From a bacterium (lineage in GTDB: Bacteria > Bacillota_I > Bacilli_A > RFN20 > CAG-826), in NCBI GenBank assembly GCA_019421105.1, contig JAHZFY010000006.1, forward strand, positions 14,931 to 24,701: 9,771 bases of DNA, written 5' to 3'. The notes under the pieces were generated by a model. The model saw nothing but the letters and a program-made list of their open reading frames with translations, was not told the DNA's origin and searched no databases. The translations under genes and the position numbers were made by a program. Shown here in pieces: positions 1 through 6,928 of this stretch. Each line of letters begins with the position of its first letter. Position 1 is the first letter of the stretch.

Positions 1-607
1 TCCAAATGAGTATGCATACGACGAATCAAAAATCGAAGCCTTTAAAAAACATTTCAACATAAAAGATGGCCAAAAAGTTGTTATGGGAGTAGGGTTTCCT
101 TTTCAAAGAAAAGGTATCCAAGATTTTTTTGAAATTGCAAGAAGAAGACCTAATGTCACATTTATTTGGTTTGGTTATTTGCATCCTTTGTTGGTTAGCA
201 ATGTTATTAAAAAAGCTATCAAGAACAAACCAGATAATGTCATCATGCCTGGTTATATCGATAACGCAATTATCAAAGGGGCTTATCGATATTGCGAATG
301 TTTATTATTCCCGTCTTATGAAGAAACCGAAGGCATCGTGGTGCTTGAAGCTCTTGCCTCTTTGTGTCCAGTTTTAATAAGAGATATCGGTGTTTATGAA
401 GACTGGTTAAAAGATGGTGTAGATTGTTATAAAGCCAAAAACAACAGCGAATTTGTCGAAAAATTAGACTATTTAATGGCTAATGATAACAAAAATATAA
501 TCGAAAACGGTTTAAAATTAGTCGAAGAAAGAACTCTAGAAAAAGTAGGTTTACAATTAAAACAATCGTATCAAGAATTACTAGAAAAGTTTAAAAAAGA
601 AAATTAA
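1..607 (+). CDS. GT4-family glycosyltransferase, 3' part (5' end outside window); diacylglycerol glucosyltransferase-like
   Basis: The reading frame is open from base 2, so the ATG at 83 is internal and the gene is truncated by the window edge; 201 residues are visible. They form the C-terminal GT-B half of a family 4 glycosyltransferase. The nucleotide-binding part starts with VGFPFQRKG, where the Arg-Lys pair is typical of donor-phosphate contacts. The stretch FPSYEETEGIVVLEALA contains the GT4 E-x7-E motif (visible residues 108 and 116), followed by an RDIGVYEDWL segment. This wording recalls 1,2-diacylglycerol 3-glucosyltransferases (Acholeplasma alMGS, Listeria LafA type), which make monoglucosyl-diacylglycerol at the inner membrane face for glycolipid or lipoteichoic acid anchors. 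GT4 membership is secure; the lipid acceptor is inferred from recalled similarity. No intrinsic terminator is seen after the TAA. Confidence 0.85.
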   Translation, partial: PNEYAYDESKIEAFKKHFNIKDGQKVVMGVGFPFQRKGIQDFFEIARRRPNVTFIWFGYLHPLLVSNVIKKAIKNKPDNVIMPGYIDNAIIKGAYRYCECLLFPSYEETEGIVVLEALASLCPVLIRDIGVYEDWLKDGVDCYKAKNNSEFVEKLDYLMANDNKNIIENGLKLVEERTLEKVGLQLKQSYQELLEKFKKEN

Positions 608-643
608 AAGTTTTCTTATTTTGTGTCTTGCATAAATTATTAT

Positions 644-673
644 TTGCAATATTTGATTAAAATATGATATTAT
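644..673 (+). promoter_or_regulatory. Promoter of rpmE (extended -10)
   Basis: A -35 box TTGCAA (644-649) and a -10 box TATTAT (668-673) are separated by 18 bases. The -10 is preceded by TGA, giving an extended -10 (TGN). The predicted start is near 680, leaving a leader of about 49 nt before rpmE. Confidence 0.6.
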
Positions 674-689
674 CATAAAGCGAAACTTA

Positions 690-720
690 CTTTGGACTAT
701 ATGTTCCAAGGCGGAAGGAG
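690..720 (+). promoter_or_regulatory. Hairpin leader next to the rpmE ribosome binding site
   Basis: Bases 690-696 can pair with 705-711 as a 7-bp stem (one U-G pair) with an 8-nt loop, ending one base before the Shine-Dalgarno GGAAGGAG (713-720). The hairpin lacks a U-tract, so it is not a terminator. A stem touching the ribosome binding site in a ribosomal protein leader suggests autogenous control by L31; L31 leader RNAs are known in Bacillota, but I cannot confirm that this is a member. Confidence 0.4.
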
Positions 721-728
721 TAAAAAAG

Positions 729-947
729 ATGAAAAAAGGCATTCACCCAAATTACAACAAATGCACAGTTACATGCGTTTCATGCGGCGCTACATTTGAA
801 ACAGGTTCTGTTTTAAAAGAAATCCGTGTTGATACATGTTCAAACTGCCACCCATTCTACAGCGGCAAAAAACGTTTTGTGCAAGCTGAAGGTAAAGTTG
901 ATAAATTCAACAAAAAATGGGGTCTTAAATCTCACGAAGATAAATAA
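729..947 (+). CDS. rpmE: 50S ribosomal protein L31, zinc-binding type
   Basis: This 72-residue protein is a component of the large ribosomal subunit at the central protuberance, bridging to the small subunit. The N-terminus MKKGIHPNY, the ETGS segment, the CHPFYSGKKRF motif and the FNKKWGLK end are diagnostic of bacterial L31. It is the zinc-containing (C+) form: two Cys pairs, C16-x2-C19 and C37-x2-C40, can make a four-Cys zinc site. The first pair is CxxC, one residue wider than the CxC I recall from Bacillus subtilis RpmE, and there is an extra Cys at position 12. The start is fixed by GGAAGGAG ending 8 bases before the ATG. The gene is monocistronic, with its own promoter and terminator. 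Zinc-dependent L31 is often a zinc reserve replaced by a C- paralogue under starvation; no paralogue is visible here. Confidence 0.97.
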   Translation: MKKGIHPNYNKCTVTCVSCGATFETGSVLKEIRVDTCSNCHPFYSGKKRFVQAEGKVDKFNKKWGLKSHEDK

Positions 948-965
948 GACTTATCAATTGCGTAT

Positions 966-994
966 AAAAGCAGGACAAAACCTGCTTTTTATTT
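966..994 (+). terminator. Intrinsic terminator after rpmE
   Basis: AAAAGCAGG (966-974) pairs with CCTGCTTTT (981-989) around a 6-nt loop, followed by more T residues. It ends the rpmE transcript before metG. Confidence 0.85.
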
Positions 995-1003
995 ATTGTC
1001 GAT

Positions 1004-1009
1004 TATAAT
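1004..1009 (+). promoter_or_regulatory. Candidate -10 box for metG
   Basis: A perfect TATAAT lies just after the rpmE terminator, with a predicted start near 1016, ahead of the AAGAGGT ribosome binding site (1021-1027). No good -35 is present at 16-18 bases, and the upstream hexamer falls within the terminator stem. No T-box leader fits in this short gap. Confidence 0.4.
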
Positions 1010-1035
1010 AAAATATTATAAAGAGGTCATTTCCT

Positions 1036-2622
1036 ATGAGTAAAAAATTTTATGTAACAACTCCAATTTATTATCCTAGTAACAAATTGCATATTGGTCA
1101 TGCTTATTGCACAACTCTAACTGATGCACTAGCAAGATATAATCGTTTAAGAGGTAACGAAACATTCTTTTTAACCGGTTCTGATGAACATGGAATGAAG
1201 ATTGAAAAAAACGCCTTGGCAGCGAATAAAACTCCAATTGAATTTGTCGATGAAATAGTCGCTTCTTTTAAAAGACTTTGGACAAGTTTAAATATTTCCA
1301 ATGATAAATTTATTAGAACAACCGATGAACAACACGTCGCTACTGTTCAAAAAATCTTTTCTAAATTATTGAATCAAGGCGACATATATTTAGGTAAATA
1401 CGAAGGTTGGTATTGTAAAGAATGCGAAGCTTTTTGGACTGATATTCAAGTTGGGGAAGAACATGTTTGCCCAGATTGTGGAAGACCAGTTAACAAGGCT
1501 CAAGAAGAAGCATACTTTTTCAAAACATCTAAATATGTTGATAGATTATTAAAATTTTATGATGACAATTTAGATTTCATCACCCCTGAGTCAAGAAAAA
1601 ATGAAATGATCAATACTTTTATTAAACCTGGTTTAGAAGATTTATGCGTCTCTAGAACATCGTTTACTTGGGGTGTTCCTGTTAAAGAAAATCCAAAACA
1701 CGTTGTCTATGTTTGGCTCGATGCTTTAACAAATTATATTTCCGCTTTAGGATATGATTCAGATAACGACGAAAACTTTAAAAAGTTTTGGTTGGATAAA
1801 GAATCTCAAAAAGTACATATTTTAGGTGCAGATATTACAAGGTTCCACGCTATTTATTGGCCGATGTTTTTAATGGCTTTAGATTTGCCTTTGCCAAATA
1901 AAGAATTCGTTCACGGATTATTGATGACAAAAGATGGTAAAATGTCTAAATCTAAAGGTAATACAATCGATCCATATCCTTTAATTGATAGATATGGTGT
2001 CGACACCGTTAGATATTATTTATGTAGAGAAGTAAACTTTGGAAGCGATGGACAATTTACCCCTGAACAATTTGTGGAAAGAATCAATATGGATTTAGCT
2101 AACAATGTTGGCAATCTTTTAAATAGAACCGTATCGATGATCAATAAATATTTTGATGGAATTATCCCTGATTACATGAAAAACGTAACCGAATTTGATA
2201 ATGATTTAGATATGACTATTGATTCTTCAATTCAATTATATGAAAAAGCTTTTGAGGATTTAAGAGTTACAGATGCTATAATCGCAGCGACAAATATTAC
2301 CGCTAGAGCTAATAAATATATCGATGAAACTATGCCTTGGGTATTGGCAAAACAAGAAGATAAAACGCCATTAAAATCATGCATGGCGCATCTAGTTAGA
2401 TCTTTATATGTCACAGCGGTGTTATTAAAACCTATACTAACAGTTAAATCCGATGCTTTAATTGATCAATTAGGTCTAAATGGTAAACAAGCGACATATG
2501 ATTCCATTTTTGATATTAATTTATTAAACGGACTCAAAGTAAACAAACAAGGTCCTTTGTTCCCAAGGCTAGATATCAATGTGGAAGTCCCAATCATCGT
2601 TGATATGATGAGCAAAAAATAA
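1036..2622 (+). CDS. metG: Methionyl-tRNA synthetase (short form without C-terminal tRNA-binding domain)
   Basis: This class Ia aminoacyl-tRNA synthetase charges tRNA-Met using ATP in the cytoplasm. At 528 residues it shows HIGH at 19-22, the KMSKS loop at 302-306 (GKMSKSKGNT), and a WLDALTNYISALGY segment of the catalytic fold. The insert at 125-150 carries two Cys pairs (C127/C130 and C145/C148) of a zinc knuckle. A helical anticodon-binding domain fills roughly 350-510. The protein stops there, so the EMAP/Trbp111-like C-terminal dimerisation domain of the ~660-residue Bacillus form is absent; short forms are common. The start has AAGAGGT 8 bases upstream. The usual downstream neighbour tatD is missing; the next gene is convergent. 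The family call is secure. Confidence 0.98.
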   Translation: MSKKFYVTTPIYYPSNKLHIGHAYCTTLTDALARYNRLRGNETFFLTGSDEHGMKIEKNALAANKTPIEFVDEIVASFKRLWTSLNISNDKFIRTTDEQHVATVQKIFSKLLNQGDIYLGKYEGWYCKECEAFWTDIQVGEEHVCPDCGRPVNKAQEEAYFFKTSKYVDRLLKFYDDNLDFITPESRKNEMINTFIKPGLEDLCVSRTSFTWGVPVKENPKHVVYVWLDALTNYISALGYDSDNDENFKKFWLDKESQKVHILGADITRFHAIYWPMFLMALDLPLPNKEFVHGLLMTKDGKMSKSKGNTIDPYPLIDRYGVDTVRYYLCREVNFGSDGQFTPEQFVERINMDLANNVGNLLNRTVSMINKYFDGIIPDYMKNVTEFDNDLDMTIDSSIQLYEKAFEDLRVTDAIIAATNITARANKYIDETMPWVLAKQEDKTPLKSCMAHLVRSLYVTAVLLKPILTVKSDALIDQLGLNGKQATYDSIFDINLLNGLKVNKQGPLFPRLDINVEVPIIVDMMSKK

Positions 2623-2643
2623 AAGGAGCGGTGCTCCTTTTTT
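2621..2643. terminator. Bidirectional terminator shared by metG and the convergent DUF2188-like gene
   Basis: AAAAGGAGC (2621-2629) and GCTCCTTTT (2633-2641) form a 9-bp stem with a 3-nt loop, flanked by a T-run on the plus side and an A-run (T-run on the minus strand) on the other. The metG stop and the stop of the minus-strand gene both lie at its edges. Confidence 0.85.
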
Positions 2644-3031
2644 ATTTAGCTTTTTGGAATTTTCCTTTATTTTGACCTTTGCTTGGATGGAAAATCACGG
2701 TGCCGTTTTGATTGTTGGCCATGTTTTTAGCATATTCCATAGCTTCTTCTTTGGTCTTACAAAGTTTAATTACTCTACCGCCTGTATATTTGACTTGCCA
2801 AACACCATCTTCTTCTCTTTTTGAGACATGATACACGCTTTTGGTGTCGCTTTTCTTAGTTACAGTTTTGTTTTCTTCTACTTTTTTTGTAGTTTCCTTT
2901 TTTGTAGCGGTCTTTTTTACTTCAGCCTTTGTTTCTTCTTTAACAGGTTTAGTGTCTTTTTTGACTTCCTTTACTTCCTCTTTTTCAATTTTGTTAGTTT
3001 TTTCCTCTTTTTTCTTTTTGAAAAGCCACAT
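2642..3031 (-). CDS. Lys/Glu-rich protein with C-terminal DUF2188-like domain
   Basis: The protein has 129 residues in two parts. Residues 5-65 are low-complexity, dominated by Lys, Glu and Thr with repeated KK, KE and TKK words, probably disordered or partly helical and strongly charged. Residues 67-120 read YHVSKREEDGVWQVKY, then a basic strand, then TKEEAMEYAKNMA and TVIFHPSKG. This matches the pattern of DUF2188, a small alpha/beta domain of unknown function. The Lys-rich tail attached to it resembles histone H1-like tails and might contact nucleic acid or polyphosphate, but this is inference. The ATG at 3031 is chosen because GGAGGG (3044-3039) lies 7 bases upstream; a TTG five codons earlier would overlap that site. 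There is no signal peptide. The gene is apparently monocistronic. Confidence 0.8.
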   Translation of the reverse strand: MWLFKKKKEEKTNKIEKEEVKEVKKDTKPVKEETKAEVKKTATKKETTKKVEENKTVTKKSDTKSVYHVSKREEDGVWQVKYTGGRVIKLCKTKEEAMEYAKNMANNQNGTVIFHPSKGQNKGKFQKAK

Positions 3032-3089
3032 AACAAATCCCTCCAAATTTTATTTATATTTATATTTTTATTGTAGATAGTAAAAAAAG

Positions 3090-3095
3090 ATTATA
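3090..3095 (-). promoter_or_regulatory. Candidate -10 box for the DUF2188-like gene
   Basis: TATAAT on the minus strand lies about 60 bases upstream of the ATG. The nearest -35-like hexamer, TTGCAC (3121-3116), is at a long 20-base spacing, so the promoter assignment is tentative. Confidence 0.35.
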
Positions 3096-3126
3096 CAAGC
3101 AAATAAAGTGATGATGTGCAATATAT

Positions 3127-3155
3127 TTTTCAAATTAACATAACTATGCTATAGT
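3127..3155 (+). promoter_or_regulatory. Promoter of the M6-type lipoprotein, with palindrome over the -10
   Basis: The extended -10 TGCTATAGT (3147-3155) has a -35-like TTTTCA (3127-3132) at 17 bases. A 7-bp inverted repeat, TAACTAT (3141-3147) and ATAGTTA (3151-3157) with a 3-base centre, covers the -10 and may be an operator. The predicted start near 3162 precedes the strong ribosome binding site AAGGAGGT (3169-3176). Confidence 0.55.
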
Positions 3156-3181
3156 TAATAATGCTCTTAAGGAGGTAAATT

Positions 3182-5263
3182 ATGAAGATTAAACACGCAA
3201 CAATGATTTTGTCATCAGTTTTGATGCTTACTTTATCGGGATGCAGTTTTTTGTTTCCTAATAATAATACGACAACAAGTAGTTCATCTGACTCCTCAAG
3301 TAAAAAAGAATTTGTTGGTATTAAAGTAGAAGATAACAACACATATACAATCGGCCAAAAATATTTAAAGGATGGTAAATTAAACTACTTTAATGTCTAT
3401 AGCGATGGCAGTAAAGAACCAATTGAGGTGAAATACTATTCAAGAAGTTTTTTATCTGATCCCGACGGTGAAGATTTTTCTTTAAATGATACTTTTAAAA
3501 AAGCTGGTGTCTATCCTTTAAATGTTGAAGGAAATAAAGATGGAATTCAGTTTAATGAAACTATTAACATCAATGTAGTATCTGGATATGATGTTGGGGC
3601 AAAAGCAGTTAAAATCGATAACATATCTAATGCAGCTGCATATGAAAATGGAGATTTATTTTTTGATAAAGCCAATATCACTTTTGATATAACATGGGAA
3701 GGGTTAGGAGTAGAACACGTTAAATACAATAAAGACATGAGTCAATACTCTTTATTTGTTTATGAAATAGATAAACCATCTATAAATTGCATCGATAAAC
3801 CTTTAGATACAAGCAAGATTTACTCATTAAAAGTGTCAATTGGCAGTGTTTTTAGTGAAGTTCGCTTAGATTTTATCGGTGGAGATAGCTTTGTAAAACC
3901 TGGAAAACTATCTATTTTAGCTAGCGATATTGATGATGAATACGCTCCTGCATTAGGAGAAGTTAAAGTTTTAATTGTTCCAATCGAATTAGAAAAAGGT
4001 ACAATAAGCAATGCTTTAACTTGGACCGATGAATTAGTGGAACAAACCAACACTTATTTCTTTGGTGAAAGAAAAGATACTCCAAATCAATGGAACTCTT
4101 TTAAAACATATTATGAAACCGCATCTTTTAACCAATTAAATGTATCAGGCATGATGACTGAAGTTTATCATGAAACAAACTATACATTAAAAATGGACGA
4201 CGTTGCAAAAAGTTATTATAAACTAAATCAAGTGATGGCTAACGCAATCAATTATTTGCAAGACGCACATCCTGAAGTTAATTGGAGCGAATATGATGTT
4301 AATGATGATGGATGCATCGATAGTATTCATTTCATTAGTAACGCTCCTCAATTGCCAAATACAGCTTTATGGCCACACATGGCTAAAACCGGTGATAAAG
4401 GAACAATCAATCGTCCTCGCGCCAATGTATATTCTATGTCATCTTTAGGTCATATGGGTGATGCTAGAACACAAATTCATGAACAAGGTCATATGTTTGG
4501 TCTAGCGGATTATTATGATTATACATATTCTGGTAGAGATTATATCGGTCAAGCTGATATGCAATCTCACAATTATTTTGATTGGAATTCATTGTCTAAA
4601 ATGAGTGTTGGATGGGTTAAACCATATGTTTACACTGGCAAACTAGATGTTGCTACAGTTACGATTGGTTCTGCTAGTAAAACTGGAGATTGTTTAATTA
4701 TTCCTGCCGATTATTCAACTTGGAATGGTTCGGCATATGATGAATATTTCCTAATAGAACTATTCACACCAGATGGCAATAACGAATTAGATTGGCAAAC
4801 ATGGTCTAACGCATATAACCTAGGAGAATATGGAGTTAGAATGTATCATGTGGATGCAAGATTATGGGGCTATAATTATGGACGATTTGAGCAAGGACAA
4901 ATCGTTAATAGCGTTAGCGAATTTAACAATTATGATGTTGTAGAATTTGCAAATAACAATTCCTATGATTCTAATGATTATGCAACACCTTCACCAAGAA
5001 ATCATATGGATTTAAAATTATTGACCCTTTTACAAAAAGACGCATCAAATTCATTTGGAAAACCATATGGTAATAAAGCATTGACTTCAAATGATTTATT
5101 CCAAACCGGCGATTCATTTACCTTTGATAAATTTGCACATTATTTAAGAAAAAAAGGAACTACACCAACTGTAACAAACAAGGGTGAAAAGTTCCCATAT
5201 CAAATAAAATTTAACGAAGTTAATAAAGATAGTGCGACTATCACAATTTCTAAAATTGCCTAA
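3182..5263 (+). CDS. Surface lipoprotein metalloprotease, M6 (immune inhibitor A-like) family
   Basis: This 693-residue exported zinc protease is predicted to be anchored on the outer face of the membrane. A lipoprotein signal peptide (residues 1-20) ends in the lipobox LSGC, making C21 the lipidated residue, followed by an Asn/Thr/Ser-rich tether (27-42). Residues 43-135 look like a bacterial Ig-like domain (VGIKVEDNNTYTIGQKY, later YSDGS), and 136-235 look like a second beta domain. The protease domain begins near 260. A Ca-loop-like YDVNDDGCID (371-380) precedes the metal site HEQGHMFGLAD (433-443), which fits HExxHxxGxxD with H433, E434, H437 and probably D443. DYYDY, the Met-turn candidate DM (459-460) and GWVKPY (477-482) follow, as in M6 peptidases. 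The start has a near-perfect Shine-Dalgarno. Substrate is unknown; host or dietary protein, or self-protein processing, are possibilities. The metallopeptidase call is firm, the exact subfamily less so. Confidence 0.9.
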   Translation: MKIKHATMILSSVLMLTLSGCSFLFPNNNTTTSSSSDSSSKKEFVGIKVEDNNTYTIGQKYLKDGKLNYFNVYSDGSKEPIEVKYYSRSFLSDPDGEDFSLNDTFKKAGVYPLNVEGNKDGIQFNETININVVSGYDVGAKAVKIDNISNAAAYENGDLFFDKANITFDITWEGLGVEHVKYNKDMSQYSLFVYEIDKPSINCIDKPLDTSKIYSLKVSIGSVFSEVRLDFIGGDSFVKPGKLSILASDIDDEYAPALGEVKVLIVPIELEKGTISNALTWTDELVEQTNTYFFGERKDTPNQWNSFKTYYETASFNQLNVSGMMTEVYHETNYTLKMDDVAKSYYKLNQVMANAINYLQDAHPEVNWSEYDVNDDGCIDSIHFISNAPQLPNTALWPHMAKTGDKGTINRPRANVYSMSSLGHMGDARTQIHEQGHMFGLADYYDYTYSGRDYIGQADMQSHNYFDWNSLSKMSVGWVKPYVYTGKLDVATVTIGSASKTGDCLIIPADYSTWNGSAYDEYFLIELFTPDGNNELDWQTWSNAYNLGEYGVRMYHVDARLWGYNYGRFEQGQIVNSVSEFNNYDVVEFANNNSYDSNDYATPSPRNHMDLKLLTLLQKDASNSFGKPYGNKALTSNDLFQTGDSFTFDKFAHYLRKKGTTPTVTNKGEKFPYQIKFNEVNKDSATITISKIA

Positions 5264-6195
5264 TCATTTAAAAAATCAATGATTTGATTCATGACATTTA
5301 TATCAAGCATCGACATTTTATCAAAATCAGTTTTATTTTTTAAAGCTTTGATATCTTCGATGCTTTTTAATTTGTTTAAATCGTGTAGATAATTCACCAA
5401 ATAATCTACACTTTCTTTTTGATAGTGGGGGTTATGGTTTTTTTGATCCACTAAAAGAAATGATATGTTTGGGTTGGTCACATTATTTTTGATTTTTGAA
5501 AAGTTATTTTTACACCACACAATCTTATCATCTTTAGAATGAATTATTAATCCTTTTAAATCTTTTCTAGATAAAGTTTGAATCGCATTTACATCCGCGA
5601 ATCCATTATATTTATTGCTTTCTATTTTAAATAATGGCTTTCTTATAAAAGCAAGATAACGCGGAACATATTGATTAAAACAATCCATTATAGAATTGAT
5701 GCCAGATAATAAAACGACCTTTTGAATTTCACGATTATAAAAGCCCAAACCTTGAGCTACCCATCCACCCCAAGAATGACCGATTACATAAATTCTTTTA
5801 TATTCACTTTTTATTTTTTTAATACATGCATCCATGTCATAAAGTGGTCTAGAAAAGCCTTCTAGTTTATCTCCTTCAGATAAAATTGTGCCTTGATAAT
5901 CTAAAGCCAAAACTTGATATCCATTTCTTGCGATATATTCTATTTCTTTCATATAGGCTTGATGGCCTCCACCCATACCATGACAAAAGACAATTAAAGT
6001 ATCTTTATCATAAGTATCATAGTGATAAATGCCGCCCATAAGTTTATAGCCGTTATCGTTTATAAATCCAAAAGTATCTTTTTTCAAGCCATCAAAACGG
6101 GTCTCATCAAAATATTTAATTCCAGGATGTGTATCGCATCTATGACCATAGATTTTATTATGTATTGTCAACGCTAATTTATCTAATATTTTCAT
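5260..6195 (-). CDS. Alpha/beta hydrolase (serine hydrolase fold)
   Basis: This is a 311-residue cytoplasmic esterase/peptidase-like hydrolase; its substrate cannot be told. CHGMGGG (71-77) is the oxyanion-hole turn, LALDYQGTILSEG (97-109) follows strand 4, and GHSWGG (139-144) is the nucleophile elbow with S141. D222 or D223 in HSKDDKIV is the likely acid and H254 in KNHNPH the likely base, so the triad looks complete. The order fits the S33/Hydrolase_4 group. A charged tail of about 40 residues follows the fold. I start at the ATG (6195): an in-frame TTG 12 codons upstream coincides with a -35 box. No Shine-Dalgarno is present and the promoter places transcription start at the ATG. Its TAG interlocks with the TAA of the convergent protease gene by 4 bases, with no terminator between. 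Confidence 0.85.
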   Translation of the reverse strand: MKILDKLALTIHNKIYGHRCDTHPGIKYFDETRFDGLKKDTFGFINDNGYKLMGGIYHYDTYDKDTLIVFCHGMGGGHQAYMKEIEYIARNGYQVLALDYQGTILSEGDKLEGFSRPLYDMDACIKKIKSEYKRIYVIGHSWGGWVAQGLGFYNREIQKVVLLSGINSIMDCFNQYVPRYLAFIRKPLFKIESNKYNGFADVNAIQTLSRKDLKGLIIHSKDDKIVWCKNNFSKIKNNVTNPNISFLLVDQKNHNPHYQKESVDYLVNYLHDLNKLKSIEDIKALKNKTDFDKMSMLDINVMNQIIDFLND

Positions 6196-6202
6196 AACGT
6201 AA

Positions 6203-6231
6203 ATAATAAACCATTTTTCTTTTGTTGGCAA
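6203..6231 (-). promoter_or_regulatory. Promoter of the alpha/beta hydrolase (predicted leaderless)
   Basis: On the minus strand TTGCCA (6231-6226) and TATTAT (6208-6203) are separated by exactly 17 bases. The expected +1 is about 6196, one base before the ATG at 6195, so the mRNA would have essentially no 5' leader. Confidence 0.55.
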
Positions 6232-6273
6232 AAAAGAATTTTTACCAAGTACAGGTGATTTAATGGCTATTTG

Positions 6274-6302
6274 TTGACTAAAATTCTACAAACTATTATA
6301 AT
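6274..6302 (+). promoter_or_regulatory. Near-consensus promoter of the abiE operon with inverted repeat
   Basis: TTGACT (6274-6279) and TATAAT (6297-6302) are 17 bases apart, the best promoter in the window. An 8-bp inverted repeat, CTAAAATT (6278-6285) and AATTTTAG (6300-6307), overlaps both boxes. A shorter pair TTTGT/ACAAA (6270-6274, 6288-6292) flanks the -35. AbiEi proteins are known to repress their own promoter through inverted repeats, so this is a candidate operator. Predicted +1 is near 6309. Confidence 0.7.
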
Positions 6303-6331
6303 TTTAGAAAGAAAGTCAATGAGGGTTACAA

Positions 6332-6928
6332 GTGAGAGATTATAGTAAACTATTGGCAGCAGCTAAAAAAAACAACGGGATTATCCAAACAAAAATCGCG
6401 GTGGAGAACAAAATTCCAAAAGACTATCTTAAATACGCGGTTGAAGATGGTTATTTAGAAAAGGTTGAACGAAGCATCTATATTCTTTTCGATGCCTTTG
6501 AAGACGACTTGTATTTTTTACAACTTCTTCACAAAGACCTAGTTTATTCATATGAAACCGCTGCATATTTTAATAAATTGACGACTAGAGATCCGTTAAC
6601 TTTAAACATTACCACCAAAAAAGGTAACAATGTTTCTAAAATTAAATCAAATTGCGAGACTCGTTTTTATTTTGTGAAAGAAGAAAATTTCGATTTAGGA
6701 ATCATAAAAGTTAAGACGATGTTTGGAAATTATATTAAAATTTATGATAAAGAAAGAACTTTGTGCGATTTATTTACTAATAGATATAAAGGAGATAAAT
6801 TTATTCAAATCGAATCCTTAAAAACATATCTATCAAGTAAAGATAAGAATATAGAAAAATTGATAAAATATGCAAAAATTTTAGGGGTCTATGAAAATTT
6901 GATTGAAAAAATACTAATTTTATTATGA
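6332..6928 (+). CDS. abiEi: AbiEi-family antitoxin and transcriptional autorepressor (type IV toxin-antitoxin)
   Basis: This 198-residue protein is probably the antitoxin of an AbiE pair and also a repressor of its own promoter. Residues 1-55 make an AbiEi-type winged helix: YSKLLAAAKKNNGIIQTKIA, then the recognition-helix region IPKDYLKYAVEDGYLEKV and the wing RSIYILF. The C-terminal domain has VYSYETAAYFNKLT (71-84), the counterpart of the conserved SxxSAL segment, and YDKERTLCDLF (138-148), matching the ERT-x-x-D-L hallmark. In this family the C-terminal domain is needed for antitoxicity. The GTG start is placed 6 bases after GAGGG (6321-6325). The TGA stop overlaps the toxin start as ATGA, so translation is coupled. 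In type IV systems the antitoxin counters the toxin without binding it. The family call is good; antitoxin activity is inferred. Confidence 0.85.
   Translation: MRDYSKLLAAAKKNNGIIQTKIAVENKIPKDYLKYAVEDGYLEKVERSIYILFDAFEDDLYFLQLLHKDLVYSYETAAYFNKLTTRDPLTLNITTKKGNNVSKIKSNCETRFYFVKEENFDLGIIKVKTMFGNYIKIYDKERTLCDLFTNRYKGDKFIQIESLKTYLSSKDKNIEKLIKYAKILGVYENLIEKILILL

Noticed and set aside
628..649. TTGCA/TGCAA inverted repeat overlapping the rpmE -35
   Set aside because: Only 5 bp per arm with a 12-base gap; too weak to call an operator or a terminator for the upstream gene.
948..1035. T-box riboswitch upstream of metG
   Set aside because: The gap is only 88 bases, contains the rpmE terminator, and lacks room for specifier and antiterminator structures.
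2828..3080. Two Phe/Ser-rich open frames on the plus strand opposite the Lys/Glu-rich gene
   Set aside because: They are complements of Lys/Glu codon runs (AAA/GAA read as TTT/TTC), with no ribosome binding site and no recognisable domain.
6196..6231. TTG start giving the hydrolase 12 more residues
   Set aside because: No ribosome binding site, and the TTG coincides with a well-spaced -35 box; the ATG at 6195 fits better.
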